This document shows, one piece after another, positions 47,879-60,213 of a DNA stretch of 64,000 bases. The notes under the pieces were generated by a model. It had not been told where the DNA came from. It ran no database searches and saw only the letters and a list, made by a program, of their open reading frames with translations. Position 1 is the stretch's first letter; each line of letters starts with the position of its first letter. The translations under genes were made by a program, and so were the position numbers. Origin of the DNA: Metaphire vulgaris. Taxonomy: Eukaryota; Annelida; Clitellata; Crassiclitellata; Megascolecidae. The DNA lies in assembly GCA_018105865.1 (NCBI GenBank), contig CM030868.1, positions 420,001 to 484,000 on the forward strand, given 5' to 3'.

Positions 47879-48544
47879 CATGTTCGTATTTTATTGTTCA
47901 TGTTTTTTCTCTGATTTTAGTCTGATTCTATTTAAAAAATTAAATTTCATGTTAATAAGCTTTTGTTGCGCCTTATTTTTTAACCCATTGGTGCCAGTAT
48001 CCACGTTTAGATGCCCCATGTTAAGACCTTTCTGACAACGAACGGATGACTCGCATCTCATTAGAATTCCAATTAGACCATAATTCTGGGGCGCTGGTCG
48101 TGAACTTTAGTGATGCTCTTTTTTTTTTGAAAACCAGACCACGGGTCACTGTGCTTCCGAATGCCATGAAATGGATCTTTGTAAGTAATGTTCGCTTTAT
48201 TGTTCGTATGTATTAAGTTACACATTGGGTGAATACTGACAGATGGTCTGTCAGTTGGGACTTTACTTCGACCGGAGACTTCGTGATGAACACAAGATCT
48301 TTCGTCGTCGACAGCAGCTCAGAATTCTTGCCGTTTGACGATGCAGAGCGTCACTGTGGCAGGTAATGGTGCAGAATTGGGCAGAAATTAACGCATGTCT
48401 TTAGCTCAAATACTGTACCTTAAGTACGTTTTTGTAGCGCTGCTTCGAAAATTGAAGCTGCGTGGTGCTCTCCAATCGAAAGGCATCCTGCGCCGCCGAC
48501 AGGGAGAACTCGTTAAATAGCAGTGGAGTAAATGCGCGGTCCCT

Positions 48545-48612
48545 GTGAACACTGTAGACTAGGCTTGTGATAGTCAAACAAAGCACAAGCTCGGTTCTAC
48601 AGGGTACGCAGT
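48545..48612 (-). ncRNA. mir-10: mir-10 microRNA precursor
   Basis: On the minus strand the 5' arm reads TACCCTGTAGAACCGA, then GCTTGTG (48584-48606). It is identical to vertebrate miR-10b-5p except for two adjacent bases after CCGA, and the seed ACCCTGT is intact. The 3' arm (about 48547-48569) reads CACAAGC, CTAG, TCTACAG. GCTTGTG pairs with CACAAGC and CTGTAGA with TCTACAG, giving two perfect 7-bp stems around a small internal loop, with a terminal loop of about 14 bases. This is the expected mir-10 hairpin with the mature product on the 5' arm. In bilaterians mir-10 lies next to Hox4, usually between Hox4 and Hox5, on the same strand, and that is its position here. It represses targets post-transcriptionally, Hox mRNAs among them in some animals. 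Confidence 0.93.
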
Positions 48613-48989
48613 GAAGCGCCCGCCCCACTTTCTCCAAACGATCGTCTGGATTATGGTTCCGTCCATTTGTCGAATAACTTCGCCGTTGACGTAACGTTAA
48701 CACAAATTTTGCTATAGCCTATGTAGACAATCATTCGCCTCGATCGCGATATGTAAAACAATGCCATTTAATTAGACATGTAATCGGGTCGGAGGTCAAA
48801 CGAATAGACATCTGGGTCAAGTAATTGATTTTGTATATCTCTGCGATAGATCGCATCAAATAATCAATGAAATTCGTGATTAATTAATAAATATAAAATG
48901 AGTTATAAACTTATAGCATACAAAGCCGGACATATGCAGACAAAGAGAAGAACAAGGACGCATTTCGCGTGTCTAGTCATGTTGTCATG

Positions 48990-49270
48990 GCGACCAGTGT
49001 TAAAGGTAAATTGCACGGCCCCTCGCCTTCCCCACCACCACCACCACCATCACTCCCTTCATCAGAAGAGCAACTGCCGCAGTCGAGCCTCACCCTCCGC
49101 ACCTTAGACTGCAGAGGCGATGGCCGCGAGAGGGCGCCGGGCCAATCTCCGGCCGACTAAACGGACCAAACGGGATCCCGCAGCGCACTTCGCCCGCCGC
49201 GTCTAAGGATATACATCCATATTTAAAGACGAGGGGCTTCCGTGTCTCTGACCGAGTAATCCACGATTCC
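48990..49270 (-). promoter_or_regulatory. CpG island upstream of mir-10
   Basis: A GC-rich block (GCCGCGAGAGGGCGCCGGGCC, CGGCCGAC, CCCGCCGCGTC) in AT-rich surroundings, 400-650 bases upstream of the mir-10 hairpin on its strand. It has no open frame with homology. It is a candidate promoter of the primary mir-10 transcript. Confidence 0.4.
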
Positions 49271-49977
49271 AATACGACAGCGCCGTCACCAGTCTGATGA
49301 CGTCACGGCTTCTATAGCACCAGGACAGAAGCATCTGCTGACGCTGTTCATAGCGTGGCAATTACTGTAAAACCTATTTTATACACGGGTCGACAATAAA
49401 AACAGCGAACAGATATCCAACACACGAGAGATAATACGTCACAAAATCAGTGTAAAAAAATCATCAGGGTCAATGAACAGGGCTACAATCGCCTTCTCCT
49501 GAAGGAGGCCAACACCTGCCGTAGGGGTCTGTGCGACCCCCCAGCCCCAAAAAAATCGACAAAAAGTATGGGTTTATATCCTATTAAAATCTGAAATAAT
49601 TCGATTTTGCAGTAAATGATTTTTCAAACGCACGTTCGCCTAAATATTTCGCTCCAATCTGAAGATCGAATTGCGAAATACAGGTGCATCGCTGTGACGT
49701 CACAGCTGCAGAGAAGATTCTGGTTGAAAATGGGAAAATTGCATCTGTCGCAGAAGCTAAGCACTAAACGAAAGAAAGTCAATCTATCAACTTCTATAGC
49801 GCCACGATCATAATGTCCAGGGCATCAGCCGATGGCGCGCCAAATCCAAATAGCACAAGAGCCAGGTCAAGCCAGAAGATCAGTCGGAAACGGCGGGAGA
49901 GCAATCTAAGGCGGATACGTATACACTATCCTCCTCCTCCTCCTCCTCCACAGATGAGCACGTAAAAATAACTTCCT

Positions 49978-49979
<2 letters not shown>

Positions 49980-50055
<76 letters not shown>
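49980..50055. repeat. (GA)n microsatellite
   Basis: Pure GA tract of about 76 bases in inter-Hox sequence; (CT)/(GA) tracts of similar length also lie at 43625-43690, 44230-44283 and 58551-58609. Confidence 0.98.
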
Positions 50056-50056
<1 letters not shown>

Positions 50057-52977
50057 GATCAAACAACCGCCCAACAGACAACAAGGGTGCAACGACGGCA
50101 GCAGCAGCAGCAGCAGCAGCAACATTGCTGTTCATCCATCAGAACCTTCTCATTTGGCTAATATAAATGGTAATGTTTTTGTCGTTTATTGATCGATGGA
50201 CGGAGAATTGAACGCTTCCCGAATGCAGAGACCACCTCGTGTGTCCGTATACGACGACGACGACCGTCTTGTGATGCATCGACGCATTGCACCCGGTGCA
50301 AAAGGGACCTTGCCTGCCATTTATACGAACCCGGTGGCATTTTCATCTTATACGATCACGCGCTAAATCATCGGATGATAGATTGGGTCAACATTCGTCA
50401 TAAAATTTAGAAGCTTTCATTTCGATTATGTCACAGATTCTTGGGTGACTTTGAAGCGCCGACCACCATTTCCTATACAACAGGAAATAGCAAAGGGTAT
50501 CTGCCGCTCAACGGAAACTGAACAGAAACCTCCAGTAATCGAAAATTTCGACTCAAAATTGCCAAAATACTTGAGACATTATGCGGGGGGGGCTCTATAG
50601 AAAAAATCAGCACCCGCATCGTAAAGGTTAATTCTCTCCTTCGCAGCCCATCCCTCCTCCTCCTCCTCCTCCCCGCATCCAATATGGCGGTTATTGGCCA
50701 AATTTGCAGGCGTCATCAATAATTTACATGTTGCGTGAACACGTGATGCAGGTACAGGTATGACATTTGAACAACTGCAGGTCGAGACAGACACAGGGTC
50801 CTCTGTATACCAGTGGACTGGATGGGGTGGGGTGGGGAAGCGACTGAGGAGGAGGAGGAGGAGGGGGAGGGATTACCTGACGCTAATCCGCTGGAAGAGA
50901 AAAGGATTTCTCCGTCCATAAATCTTCCGCGGACAGAAGCAGAGGATAGGCGGGTCGAGGGTCGATCCCATCAGAGCCGTGTTTCAAGGGCCCTTCGAAC
51001 AACGAGCGCCAGCCGAAGACACCTCGCATAGCCACGGACAGCCGAGCGCGAGTGCATGTCGGCGCGCTTGCGGGCGTCCGTCGTTGTCTCGATGCCTGGA
51101 AAAGCATTTTTCGGCGGAATCTGGAGAAAATGTTCTCCAGCAACGCCTGGAAATCGGGGCGCGGTTTCGTGGGTTTCAAGATTTTAAAAAAAACTATGAA
51201 ACTTGAAAAGCCATCGATTGGCGAAAGACCTGAAACCTCTGTCCGTCCAGAATCTGTCAGAAAAACCACTCAACAAAGAACAAAACAAGATTAAGCGCGT
51301 AAGTATGCAAATCTACCCTGGCGATGGGCAATTCTTTGCCACGGCCGCAGTCGGAAAACAGCGCCACCTGGGGACGAGATAGACGAAATGGGTGCCTAGA
51401 CAGCTTCGTATAGGTCGTTGCTAAGCGAGTCACGACCTTGAGAAGTTCCTGGTTGTCAGGCAGACATTAACCTATATAACCGACTAATGCCTTCAGTTGA
51501 TTTTCAGTTTGCGATTAACTCAGCGACGACAATAATTATTATCATAAAACGAAAACATATTTTAGTAATTAAATTAAAAAGAAATGAAATAGACGCTTCG
51601 TCAGAGAAAATATATTTTTACCCTAAAACTAATGAAATGTTCTCAAATCTTTTTCACCCGACGTCTACGAAACACCGATAAACAGTCACATGAAAAAGGA
51701 GTTAAAATATCACGCGTCAACAAATTCGTTACACTCTACGAACTAAATTCTAGCGTTGCTGCAAATCTACGACTTTTCAAGCCAGTTGACCTAGATACAT
51801 ACATAAAACTCGCATAACTTTAAATAATAATTAATGCTCTCTTGTTCTAAAATCTCAAAGGGGTTTGATTCGTCTCTTTACATTCACAGATTGCAAATAA
51901 AATTAAATATTATTTTATATTAAACAGAACCAGTTTAACAAAATCGTCTGATTGTCAAAGTTCATTTACCCATATCGAGAATGTTCTGGAAGATTATCTA
52001 TATAGCGCCAGGGTGTTAGTAGCAATGCCCTCGCCAAGTGTATATATATAGACACACCGATTTCAAAACAACGCCAATTCAATGAAACTTATCAAAGATA
52101 TCAAACAGGCGAAGAAGAGTGAAATTGCTAGACGCCGTCGTCGGTTCATCATCCAGTTGTAACTATTTGAATATTAACAATGGCTGCGAAAATGCGTCGA
52201 CGCAACAGGTCTACGTAAAAAGAGTTAATATGACGAAATCAACCGACATCAGATTACACAAACAAAGTCCGAGAATAGATTCCTAAATGAACGCAGATAT
52301 TTGGCGTATAGACAGATTGATATAGCGCCCCCCCCCAACACCTGATATAAATTCTTCAGATGTACAAGGAGGCAGTTGGGGGGAATACGGCTAAAACCAG
52401 TATTTTCTACATCTACCCTTTGGCGTTGCCTCAGAAAGTGAGGGGCAAAGAAAACAGATTGGAAATTGGTTGAGCCAAATATTCACGAACACCCGAAGGT
52501 ACTGGATACGTATTGAAACATTGGACTTATTGTACTGGAAGTGGAATAGAGAGTTAACTAGGCCTATATGGGGCTGTGATCTGGTGTTGAATGCATGGTT
52601 GGACTGCCACTTGCCAGCCAAAATTCCGGAAAATCATGTCAAAGACGGCGCTGAACAAAGAGCACGCAAGATATCACTAAAAGTCGGACAAAACACAACA
52701 CAGCTGTCGAAAACAACATAGAATAGATAATTATAAGACTGTAGAATAATAACACAGAATAGCTAACAATAGAAGAGAGAACGAGGCAGGCACACACCTG
52801 TTGCTCATAGGAAACCATTCCTTGTTCACGAGACAATTGATGCTTTGGTCAAAGTTATTGGCCACTGTGATGATGCCCCCCGCCACGGCTCCTCCTCCAC
52901 TACTTTCTCCATTACCTCTTCCACCCTTCCACGTCGTCGTCAACCATTCCGTTAAAACCACCGATCCGGGCGGCGAT

Positions 52978-53254
52978 TCATCTGGATTCCTTCTTCCACT
53001 TCATGCGTCTGTTCTGGAACCAGATCTTCACCTGGCGCTCGCTGAGACACAGCTGGTGAGAGATCTCGATGCGCCGTCGTCTCGTCAGGTACTTGTTGAA
53101 GTGGAACTCCTTTTCCAGTTCCAGGGTCTGGAATCGAGTGTACGTCTGTCTTCCTCTCTTCCGACTCAAACCTACAACGCCACCAGATATACATACATAC
53201 ATAACTACACACACATATATATATATATCGATATATATATATCGATATATATAT

Positions 53255-53292
<38 letters not shown>

Positions 53293-53394
53293 CACAGAAG
53301 AAGGAGGAGGTTCAAACCCCGTTAGCTCCCCTAGTGGCTTTCACAAAAGCAGTAATGACTCCTAGGCCACTTTAAGTCATGCTAAATATTAAAC

Positions 53395-53441
<47 letters not shown>

Positions 53442-54792
53442 TAGTAGTAGTATTATTATTATTTCTTATGAGGTAAAAATATCATAGGTAGAATTTTCTA
53501 CGACGCCCAGAGCACTCAAGATGCTTCAGCTGATAATAATTTAGGCCATTATAAAATATCATCAGAGGGTAAATTTAGATTCTGCTATCAAGATCTGTAT
53601 AGAGCAGCGAATGGTCGATAGGCGGCGCTTCGCCTGACGTCATCGACGTGTTACTCTTACCGTGATGAAGTCTCATCCACGGGAACATAGGTGGCGCTCC
53701 TTCGTCGTTGCCGTCATTTCCGGTTCCGTCCTCCTCTCTTCCGCTTCCGGCGTCGTTTGATTCGCTCGCCGTCGACTCGACGCCGTCGACGTCACCACGA
53801 GGACACGTGATCATCGGTACAAAACAGCCTCCGCCTTCTCCCTCCTCCTCCTCCTCCGCCCTCTTCTAGTTTGACGGCATTTCCGGTGTTCGTACTTCCT
53901 CCCTTGGAAATCGGACCACGTGACGACGACCCTATGACGATTCCGTCGCCGCCGCCGGCGGAGGAGGAGGGGCAGCGGGTGCCCTTCTGTGACGTCATCG
54001 ACGAGTCGGCTGCGATCGGGTCGTCGTCATGGTAACGGGGATTGCGAGCCTCTGAGGCGGCGGCGGCGGCGGGGGGAAATCTGCCCCCGAGGGAGTTGTT
54101 GGTGTGCTCCGCTTCCTCTTCTACTCCTTTGTCGTCTAAGTCTTCGGCGGCAATTCTAAGCCGTGCCTCGTAGCGCCTCAGGTGTGCGTACCCCTCCGCC
54201 GCCGCTCTCGGCCCATCAACCTGATTCAGTTCTTGCGGGCGATCTCCTCCAGAGGGTATCCCCGAAGGGTAATGTCGTTGAGGGGTCGACCCCATCGCCC
54301 CGGGGTAGGTGGTGGTCGATTCCGAGCCGTGAAGGTCTTCCAAATGGGTAGAGTTACGATGAGAAGACAGGCGTTGTCTTCTTATTGCAGGTAAGGGGTG
54401 AATTACTGCTTCTTCTCGGGGCGGGGTAGTCGACCACGCCCTGTGCTCCGTAACCACCTGAGCCGATGGAGTGGAATGGTGGCGGACAGAGGGCGCCCTT
54501 GTATTCGTCGGAATGGGGGTAATATGAGCTCTGGAGGGTCACGTGACCGGTCGGGGACCGTACGGCCTCTTCTTGGGGGTAGCTGTAGGCATGGTAGGCC
54601 GCTTCGTCAACCCCCATGACCGTTCAGGTCCGATCCTGGACCGCCTCGTTCAGTCCCCGATCCATACCGATAGCCGCGGTAGAAGTTGCCGCCGTCCAGA
54701 TCGTCCGACCGGACGTAGGACGTGGGACCGGAAGTGTAGAAGGATCCGAGTTCGTTGACCGGAACCAGTCTGTCCGGAGGGTAGTAGCTCAT
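52978..54792 (-). CDS. Hox transcription factor, Antennapedia-type Hox6-8 class, two exons
   Basis: Nuclear homeodomain regulator of axial identity. Exon 2 (52978-53171) carries a homeodomain starting [20 protein letters not shown] with [17 protein letters not shown]; Gln50 and Asn51 are present. RGRQTYTR marks the central Antp/Hox6-8 class. Exon 1 (53661-54792) starts MSYYPPDRL and ends with the hexapeptide MFPWMR just before the donor CACG/GTAAGA; the acceptor is GTTGTAG/GTTTG, and the intron is 489 bases. The protein ends one residue after the homeodomain, very short for the class. As written, exon 1 changes frame three times, near 54609-54613 (GGGGG on the coding strand), within about 54420-54430 (CCCCGCCCC) and within about 53825-53860 (GGA repeats). 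Each is one extra base, and together they restore the frame to about 440 residues without stops. KYL, EISHQL and Val45 are derived homeodomain positions. Lox2/Lox4 features are absent. Paralogue number is not settled. Confidence 0.9.
53172..53660. repeat. Hox6-8 intron with (TA)n, ATCGAT-interrupted, and (ATT)n
   Basis: The intron is largely microsatellite: TATATATATCGATATATAT-type sequence at 53213-53290 and (ATT)n at 53396-53462. No conserved element recognised. Confidence 0.9.
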
Positions 54793-55085
54793 CGTTCGAA
54801 CACGGTCAACAATGGAGCTTCGTTTATAATGCTTTGGATAGGAAACCTTGAAGGATTCCGCACTGGTCATCAAAGACGCTCCAAAAGCGGAGCATCTTAC
54901 AAGATCATCATCATCATCATCATCATCATAACTACCGGCAGGAGGAAATGTCTTCGATTCAGAATGGAATCACGTTCATTTCAATCGCATAAGCAAAACA
55001 TCGGACACCTGAAAGCCATGCATTGAAAGCAATGTAATATGCAGCTATAAGCTGTGTGATATTCACATTATTGAGTAACATGGAG

Positions 55086-55130
55086 ATAATAATAATAATA
55101 AGAATAATAATAAAATAATAATAATAATAA

Positions 55131-55177
<47 letters not shown>

Positions 55178-55193
55178 TAATAATAATAATAAT
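55086..55193. repeat. (AAT)n microsatellite
   Basis: Interrupted AAT tract of about 108 bases. Confidence 0.95.
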
Positions 55194-56794
55194 ACCTCCT
55201 CCTATATGAATCAACAGCGTCACACGCCTTTCGGATGTCAAAGTAGAAAACCTCTATATATTCACAATAAAAGTATTTGCATATCAGATTCAGACGATCT
55301 TAGGCGCAGACAAAGAGATAAAGAGAAGAGGACAAAGAAGGCCACGGTAATATTGAAAACCTTGAGAAAAGATGATCGCAGTACGAACACCTTACGCTAA
55401 ACGTAAAATACTTTGTTGCTATCTCATTGTAAATAGCAACATAGCTGCTGTCAAAAGCCTTTTCAAAATCCAGACATCCATGCACATATGCAAACCAAGT
55501 AACTGAGGATTATAGTGCCTCAACGATATCAAAATAAAACTGCTAATGCATTTAGGACGGACCCCGTCCACGCAGTACACACACATGGACATAAGATCGT
55601 AGGAGAGAAAATATTTCCAGCTGTATATATAGAAAGTTCAGAGGGAAAAGAAAAATCGCCCAAAACCTGTGATATTTGGGACAATCCAAGTATACGTAGA
55701 ACATGTTTTCCAACTGTCGGGCGCACATGTTTGGCACTGCAGCGAGAGATGATGATTCAATGCCAGCAAGATAGAGCATTCGCAATCACACCAATAGCTT
55801 TGGTTACCTCGGTCTCACATTGGAGGCGGAAGGCAATCCATGACGCAGCCCCGGTAGCTGTCGAGCGCTTCACTCGAACGCGCTTCTATTTGAATATTTC
55901 AAATTAAATGATCAAATCTTATCGGCGACGACGATTAATCAGAAAACCCCATCTGAATGCTAATCACTTTGCACACTTAGTCAAAGCGTTCAAAACCAAC
56001 CAATCTATCACACATATACCCTTCCCATAGGTATATATATATATATATATATATATACATTCTTCCAAAAAAGCTTATTCATCTCTCTACCTCTCTTCAC
56101 CCCCACCGCCCCCTCCGCCACTCTTTTACACACGCACACCCACACAGCCACCCACACAGCACTCTACAATCACACATCGTCTTAGAAACAACGAGCGTCT
56201 ATAGAGGAAGAAAGTCTGTAGAACGTTCAACCTTTTCACATTGAAGCAGTCAAGACACAAATAGAAGCTTATAGCTATATTATTCATCGTGGGAAGACGA
56301 TCAAAGGTAATACCACATCATCTCCTTAACGCAACTCAACTCAAACATGGACCTATAACGAAGCCCAGGTGCCGACGTGTGTACACTCGGTGCGGGAATC
56401 CTACGTGTGTGTGTGTGTGTGTGTAGACTCACTCCGAAAGGGGCATTCTGCACCAAGTGGAACGCCTTCAGCACACATTTTCGCTAAGTCATAACCGGCG
56501 ATAAATCCATTCTATAAAAATAAAGACTGCAGCGTCAACATCTTAACGTACAAAGCAGAATATAAAAATTCTAATCAATTGATGTCAACCTTTGAAAGTT
56601 GACACAATGCAATATAGCGCTCAACTGCATATTCAGATATATTCAATTTCATTCGCACGGATATTTGTATTACTTGTATAGATAAATGTATTTTTTGAAC
56701 TGTAAAATATGCACAAAAATATATGCACATATTCTGCTAAACTTACGAATAAAATACCAGTACCGTAAATTATATACATAGAAACTTAATTTCT

Positions 56795-56845
<51 letters not shown>

Positions 56846-57447
56846 GGATATCGTCAGTATATATAACAGAAACAGCTCCTGTAGAAGTCAGACAGGACGG
56901 GCCAAGGCTGAATAGTGAAAGGAGAGTGGGTAAGGGTTTTTAGAGCTGAGGTGATTAAATTTCAGGTTAGAGATGAAATCGACACCCGACAGATGCCTCG
57001 CATATACAGTATACGCGGACGGAGGATATGTCAAAGAAATTCACTTTGACACATTCGCGTATACGCTTCTATTATGACGCACTATATGTGCATGCACTGC
57101 ATAACAGCGTTAAAAGTTAACGCAAATTCATAAATATATGCACAAATATATTCATAAGTTACTTATCAATGAATTAAACCTTAACATCGTAAAATGAAAT
57201 GACACTCAAACGAAGAGCAGTAAAATTTATTTTATATGCACCACTATAAATATAAGTATATAAATAATATATACTTACGATATATATATGTATATATGAT
57301 ATGTATATATACACATGATGCTATAGCACGTAAAAATTGTAAGTTATAGCAAAGCATCTGAAAATAAAATTTTAATTTGCCTTATTTTGTTGCCATTTAA
57401 TTACGCAGATATAATAAAAAATAGAAAACTGCGAAGAGGATTCTAAA

Positions 57448-57509
<62 letters not shown>

Positions 57510-57524
57510 ATACTACTACTACTA

Positions 57525-57557
<33 letters not shown>

Positions 57558-57716
57558 GTATACTATATAATATATATAATTAATCTAATTATCTATACAT
57601 TAGATTTAGCATAATGTAATATATAGCAAAAATTGGCTTCATAAATCTATAAGCAACACGAGAACTCATAGAATACCGGAAGTTATATTCGATTCGACCG
57701 ACTACTAAACTAAAAA

Positions 57717-57783
<67 letters not shown>

Positions 57784-57990
57784 TTGAGATTTAGAGAGAT
57801 TTAATGAGAGAGAGAGATTAGAGAGACAGAGAGAGAGACAGAGACAGAGAGAGACAGAGAGAGAGAGATCTTTAGTTTATATTATAATTATATTTATTGT
57901 GATTTACCGAATTGCTTTAATGTTAGAGAATGGATTATTATATTGCTGTTAATACAACAACTATACTGCTACAACTATTGTTGTTGTTAA

Positions 57991-58049
<59 letters not shown>
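57448..58049. repeat. (ACT)n arrays flanking a (TA)n and (GA)-rich patch
   Basis: Two ACT arrays (57448-57557 and 57990-58049) of the same phase and strand, with (TA)n 57719-57780 and GAGA/GACA-rich sequence between them. Confidence 0.9.
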
Positions 58050-58547
58050 GACGGATCTATTATTCGTGCAGTTATACAGTCGTTATGTTTGCTACTCAAA
58101 CTGAACGCTTTTGTTGGAATTCTGAATTCTATGGAGAGAACCGAACCATGCAGAAAATATAAACCACTCACCGAAATACGCAAGGTTACGTTACGAACAT
58201 CCTGGACATCCTGACCACGTGATCTGACCCACTTACAACAACAACAACAACGACAACGACAGACGTATAAGACGTCTAAGAAATCGTCTCTCTCTGTTCT
58301 TCTATCGTTCTTTCACACCGGATATAGAATCATTCGACGAAGTTTAAAACAGCATGGAATGCAGTAACTGGAGATGGATTCTCCATAATATATACCTGAA
58401 CCATTTTGTAGATTTGTAGATTCAACGACTATTGCGTCATGTGGTGACGGTCTACAGACTCTCTCTACGTGCACTCCGCTCTGTATACAGTTCTCTCCAA
58501 ACTGACATCTCTCGTCATCTGACATATTCGATGCCGGTTCCAAGGGC

Positions 58548-58610
<63 letters not shown>

Positions 58611-59619
58611 AGTTGAAGATCATAAATATTCATGAGACGGCTAATGATTCATTTCGATGATTCAACGTCGGTCTATACCTATAGTCTATACCTGCTAAAT
58701 TGTCTAACGAATGGCGTCATATCGCCTATAATGTATACCTCCGCAGCATGGAATTTAATCTTAAATAGTCAGAGAAAGATTGTTTCACTCGCAAATCAGT
58801 CACAAATGATAGGTGCATATTATTTACATATATTTTTATTTAATGAATATTCATATCACTTATTTTATGTAACACTTTATTACGCGTATATATTCATCGC
58901 CAAAGAGGAAATCTTTAACTATTTATTTAAGAAATCTATAAAAAATAGCAGTGCTAGCATTTAACCTATTATTTTTCCACATATTCGAAACTATTTATTT
59001 AAGAAAACTATAAAAATAGCAGTGACAACTCATTAATTTTTCATACATTCTATTGTGAACAAAATAATAGGAAAAATTAATTTGAGGGCTAAAGACCTAA
59101 TTATAAGTTTTTACATCTAAATGGCTCCATTCTATGCCAGGAAAACAAGCCTCGAAAACTGCTGATGTAATCTGGAAATATATATGGAAAGCTTTATATT
59201 CGAATCGAATCTCGCTTTTTTTCGTTTAGTCACCGATCTCTAAAATTCTCCTATTTCCATTTATCTCCATCGGCTGATTTTTTTTAGACCGCCCATACAC
59301 ATCCATTTTCCATCTCCCGGATCCATTTGCCAGAAATTCTATATACTACTATATTATTATATTCTTCGAAGTATAAACTACTTTCGAACTGGACTTTTAT
59401 CTAGGAAATTAAATAGGAAGTGCACAAACGTATGCACAAAAGCGTATGTACTGTATACTCTCGCGTACACAACATCCATGTGTGTACAGTCACCGGGTCG
59501 ACGCTTCTGAGCGACCATCCTTCATTCGAAACAGATAAAAACTTTAATCGCATCGGAACGGTCACGTGACATTAGAGCCGTCACGATTATCAGACAAGAT
59601 CAGACGGAGCGAACGATGG

Positions 59620-60110
59620 ATCTTGAAGGGGCCCTGGACTCCCTCCCCTCGCCCCCGCCACAACCCCGTCCCTCCGCTCTCTCCCTCCATCCCTCCCTCC
59701 CCCTCTCCGTGCAATTTCTCCCCTCCAATCCTTCTATTTTGCGCGCAAAATCCCACGAGATCAATGGTCGTCATGGCAACGGAGATTGTTCGGATAAAGC
59801 TTCGACCGACGGAGAAGTCGTGACTGCGGGAGGACGACTCTCCTCCACCCCCGCCGCCCCCACCCACCCAAACCCACTGCCCCGAGTGGATGGAGTGGGT
59901 GGGTGGGTGGGGTAAAAGGGGCATACGGTGACGTTGGTTTTCCTGTCGCTCGTTTGACCGGAAATTGAATGAAAAAGCGCGAAAACGGAGCGACATCTGT
60001 CGTTGACTCGGGCTTAGGAACACGGAAAATCCGGTCGCTTAGCAACCGACGACGGCGAAAAAACTCCATGACGACTGGCGCCATCGGGCGAAAGCAGCGG
60101 ACAACACGAG
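59620..60110. promoter_or_regulatory. GC-rich block 5' of the Hox6-8 gene
   Basis: CpG-rich sequence (CCCCTCGCCCCCGCC, CTTCGACCGACGGAGAAGTCG, CGACGACGGCGAAA) with a CTTAGCAACCG motif resembling half of an RFX X-box. It is about 5 kb upstream of the Hox6-8 start codon. It could be a distal element or the promoter of an unseen transcript; nothing in the sequence decides. Confidence 0.3.
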
Positions 60111-60151
60111 CGCCGGCAGTATAATATGCAAATATTAAAAATGATTTATTC

Positions 60152-60213
<62 letters not shown>

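Larger units (their letters stand above)
36951..48544. other. Inter-Hox sequence between the Hox4/5 gene and mir-10
   Basis: No protein gene recognised in 11.6 kb. Microsatellites: (TA)n 37554-37606, (CCT)n about 37680-37733, (CT)n/(CA)n 37870-37936, (TA)n 40494-40538 and 41349-41414, (AAT)n 41497-41550, AT-rich palindromic arrays 42140-42310, (CT)n 43625-43690, (GA)n 44230-44283, an 18/23-bp satellite 45109-45270, (TA)n 47821-47877. Retroelement tail motifs (TATAGCGC type) occur at 46720 and 46992. The first 900 bases may include further upstream elements of the Hox gene. Confidence 0.55.
48613..52977. other. Inter-Hox sequence between mir-10 and the Hox6-8 gene
   Basis: No protein gene recognised. 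Besides the CpG island it holds TTCTATAGC(A/G)CC retroelement tails at 49309 and 49793, (GA)n 49980-50055, (GCA)n 50098-50120, a second GC-rich block at about 50925-51100, and TATATAGCGCCAGG at 52000. Confidence 0.55.

Noticed and set aside
48401..48703. A 100-codon minus-strand open frame at the mir-10 locus
   Set aside because: It has no protein similarity I recognise, and the region is explained by the mir-10 hairpin.
52978..53171. Assignment of the second Hox gene to spiralian Lox4 or Lox2
   Set aside because: Those end in RRMKxKKE with a different residue at the tryptophan, and this one has RRMKWKKE; no Lox5-type tail is present either, since the protein ends.
53300..53350. GGTTCAAACCCCG resembling a tRNA B box
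   Set aside because: No A box at the right distance, no cloverleaf, and the preceding sequence is a (TA)n array inside an intron.
54163..55026. Plus-strand open frames opposite the Hox6-8 exon 1
   Set aside because: Antisense to a supported exon, Arg/Gly/Pro-rich by composition, with no recognisable domain.
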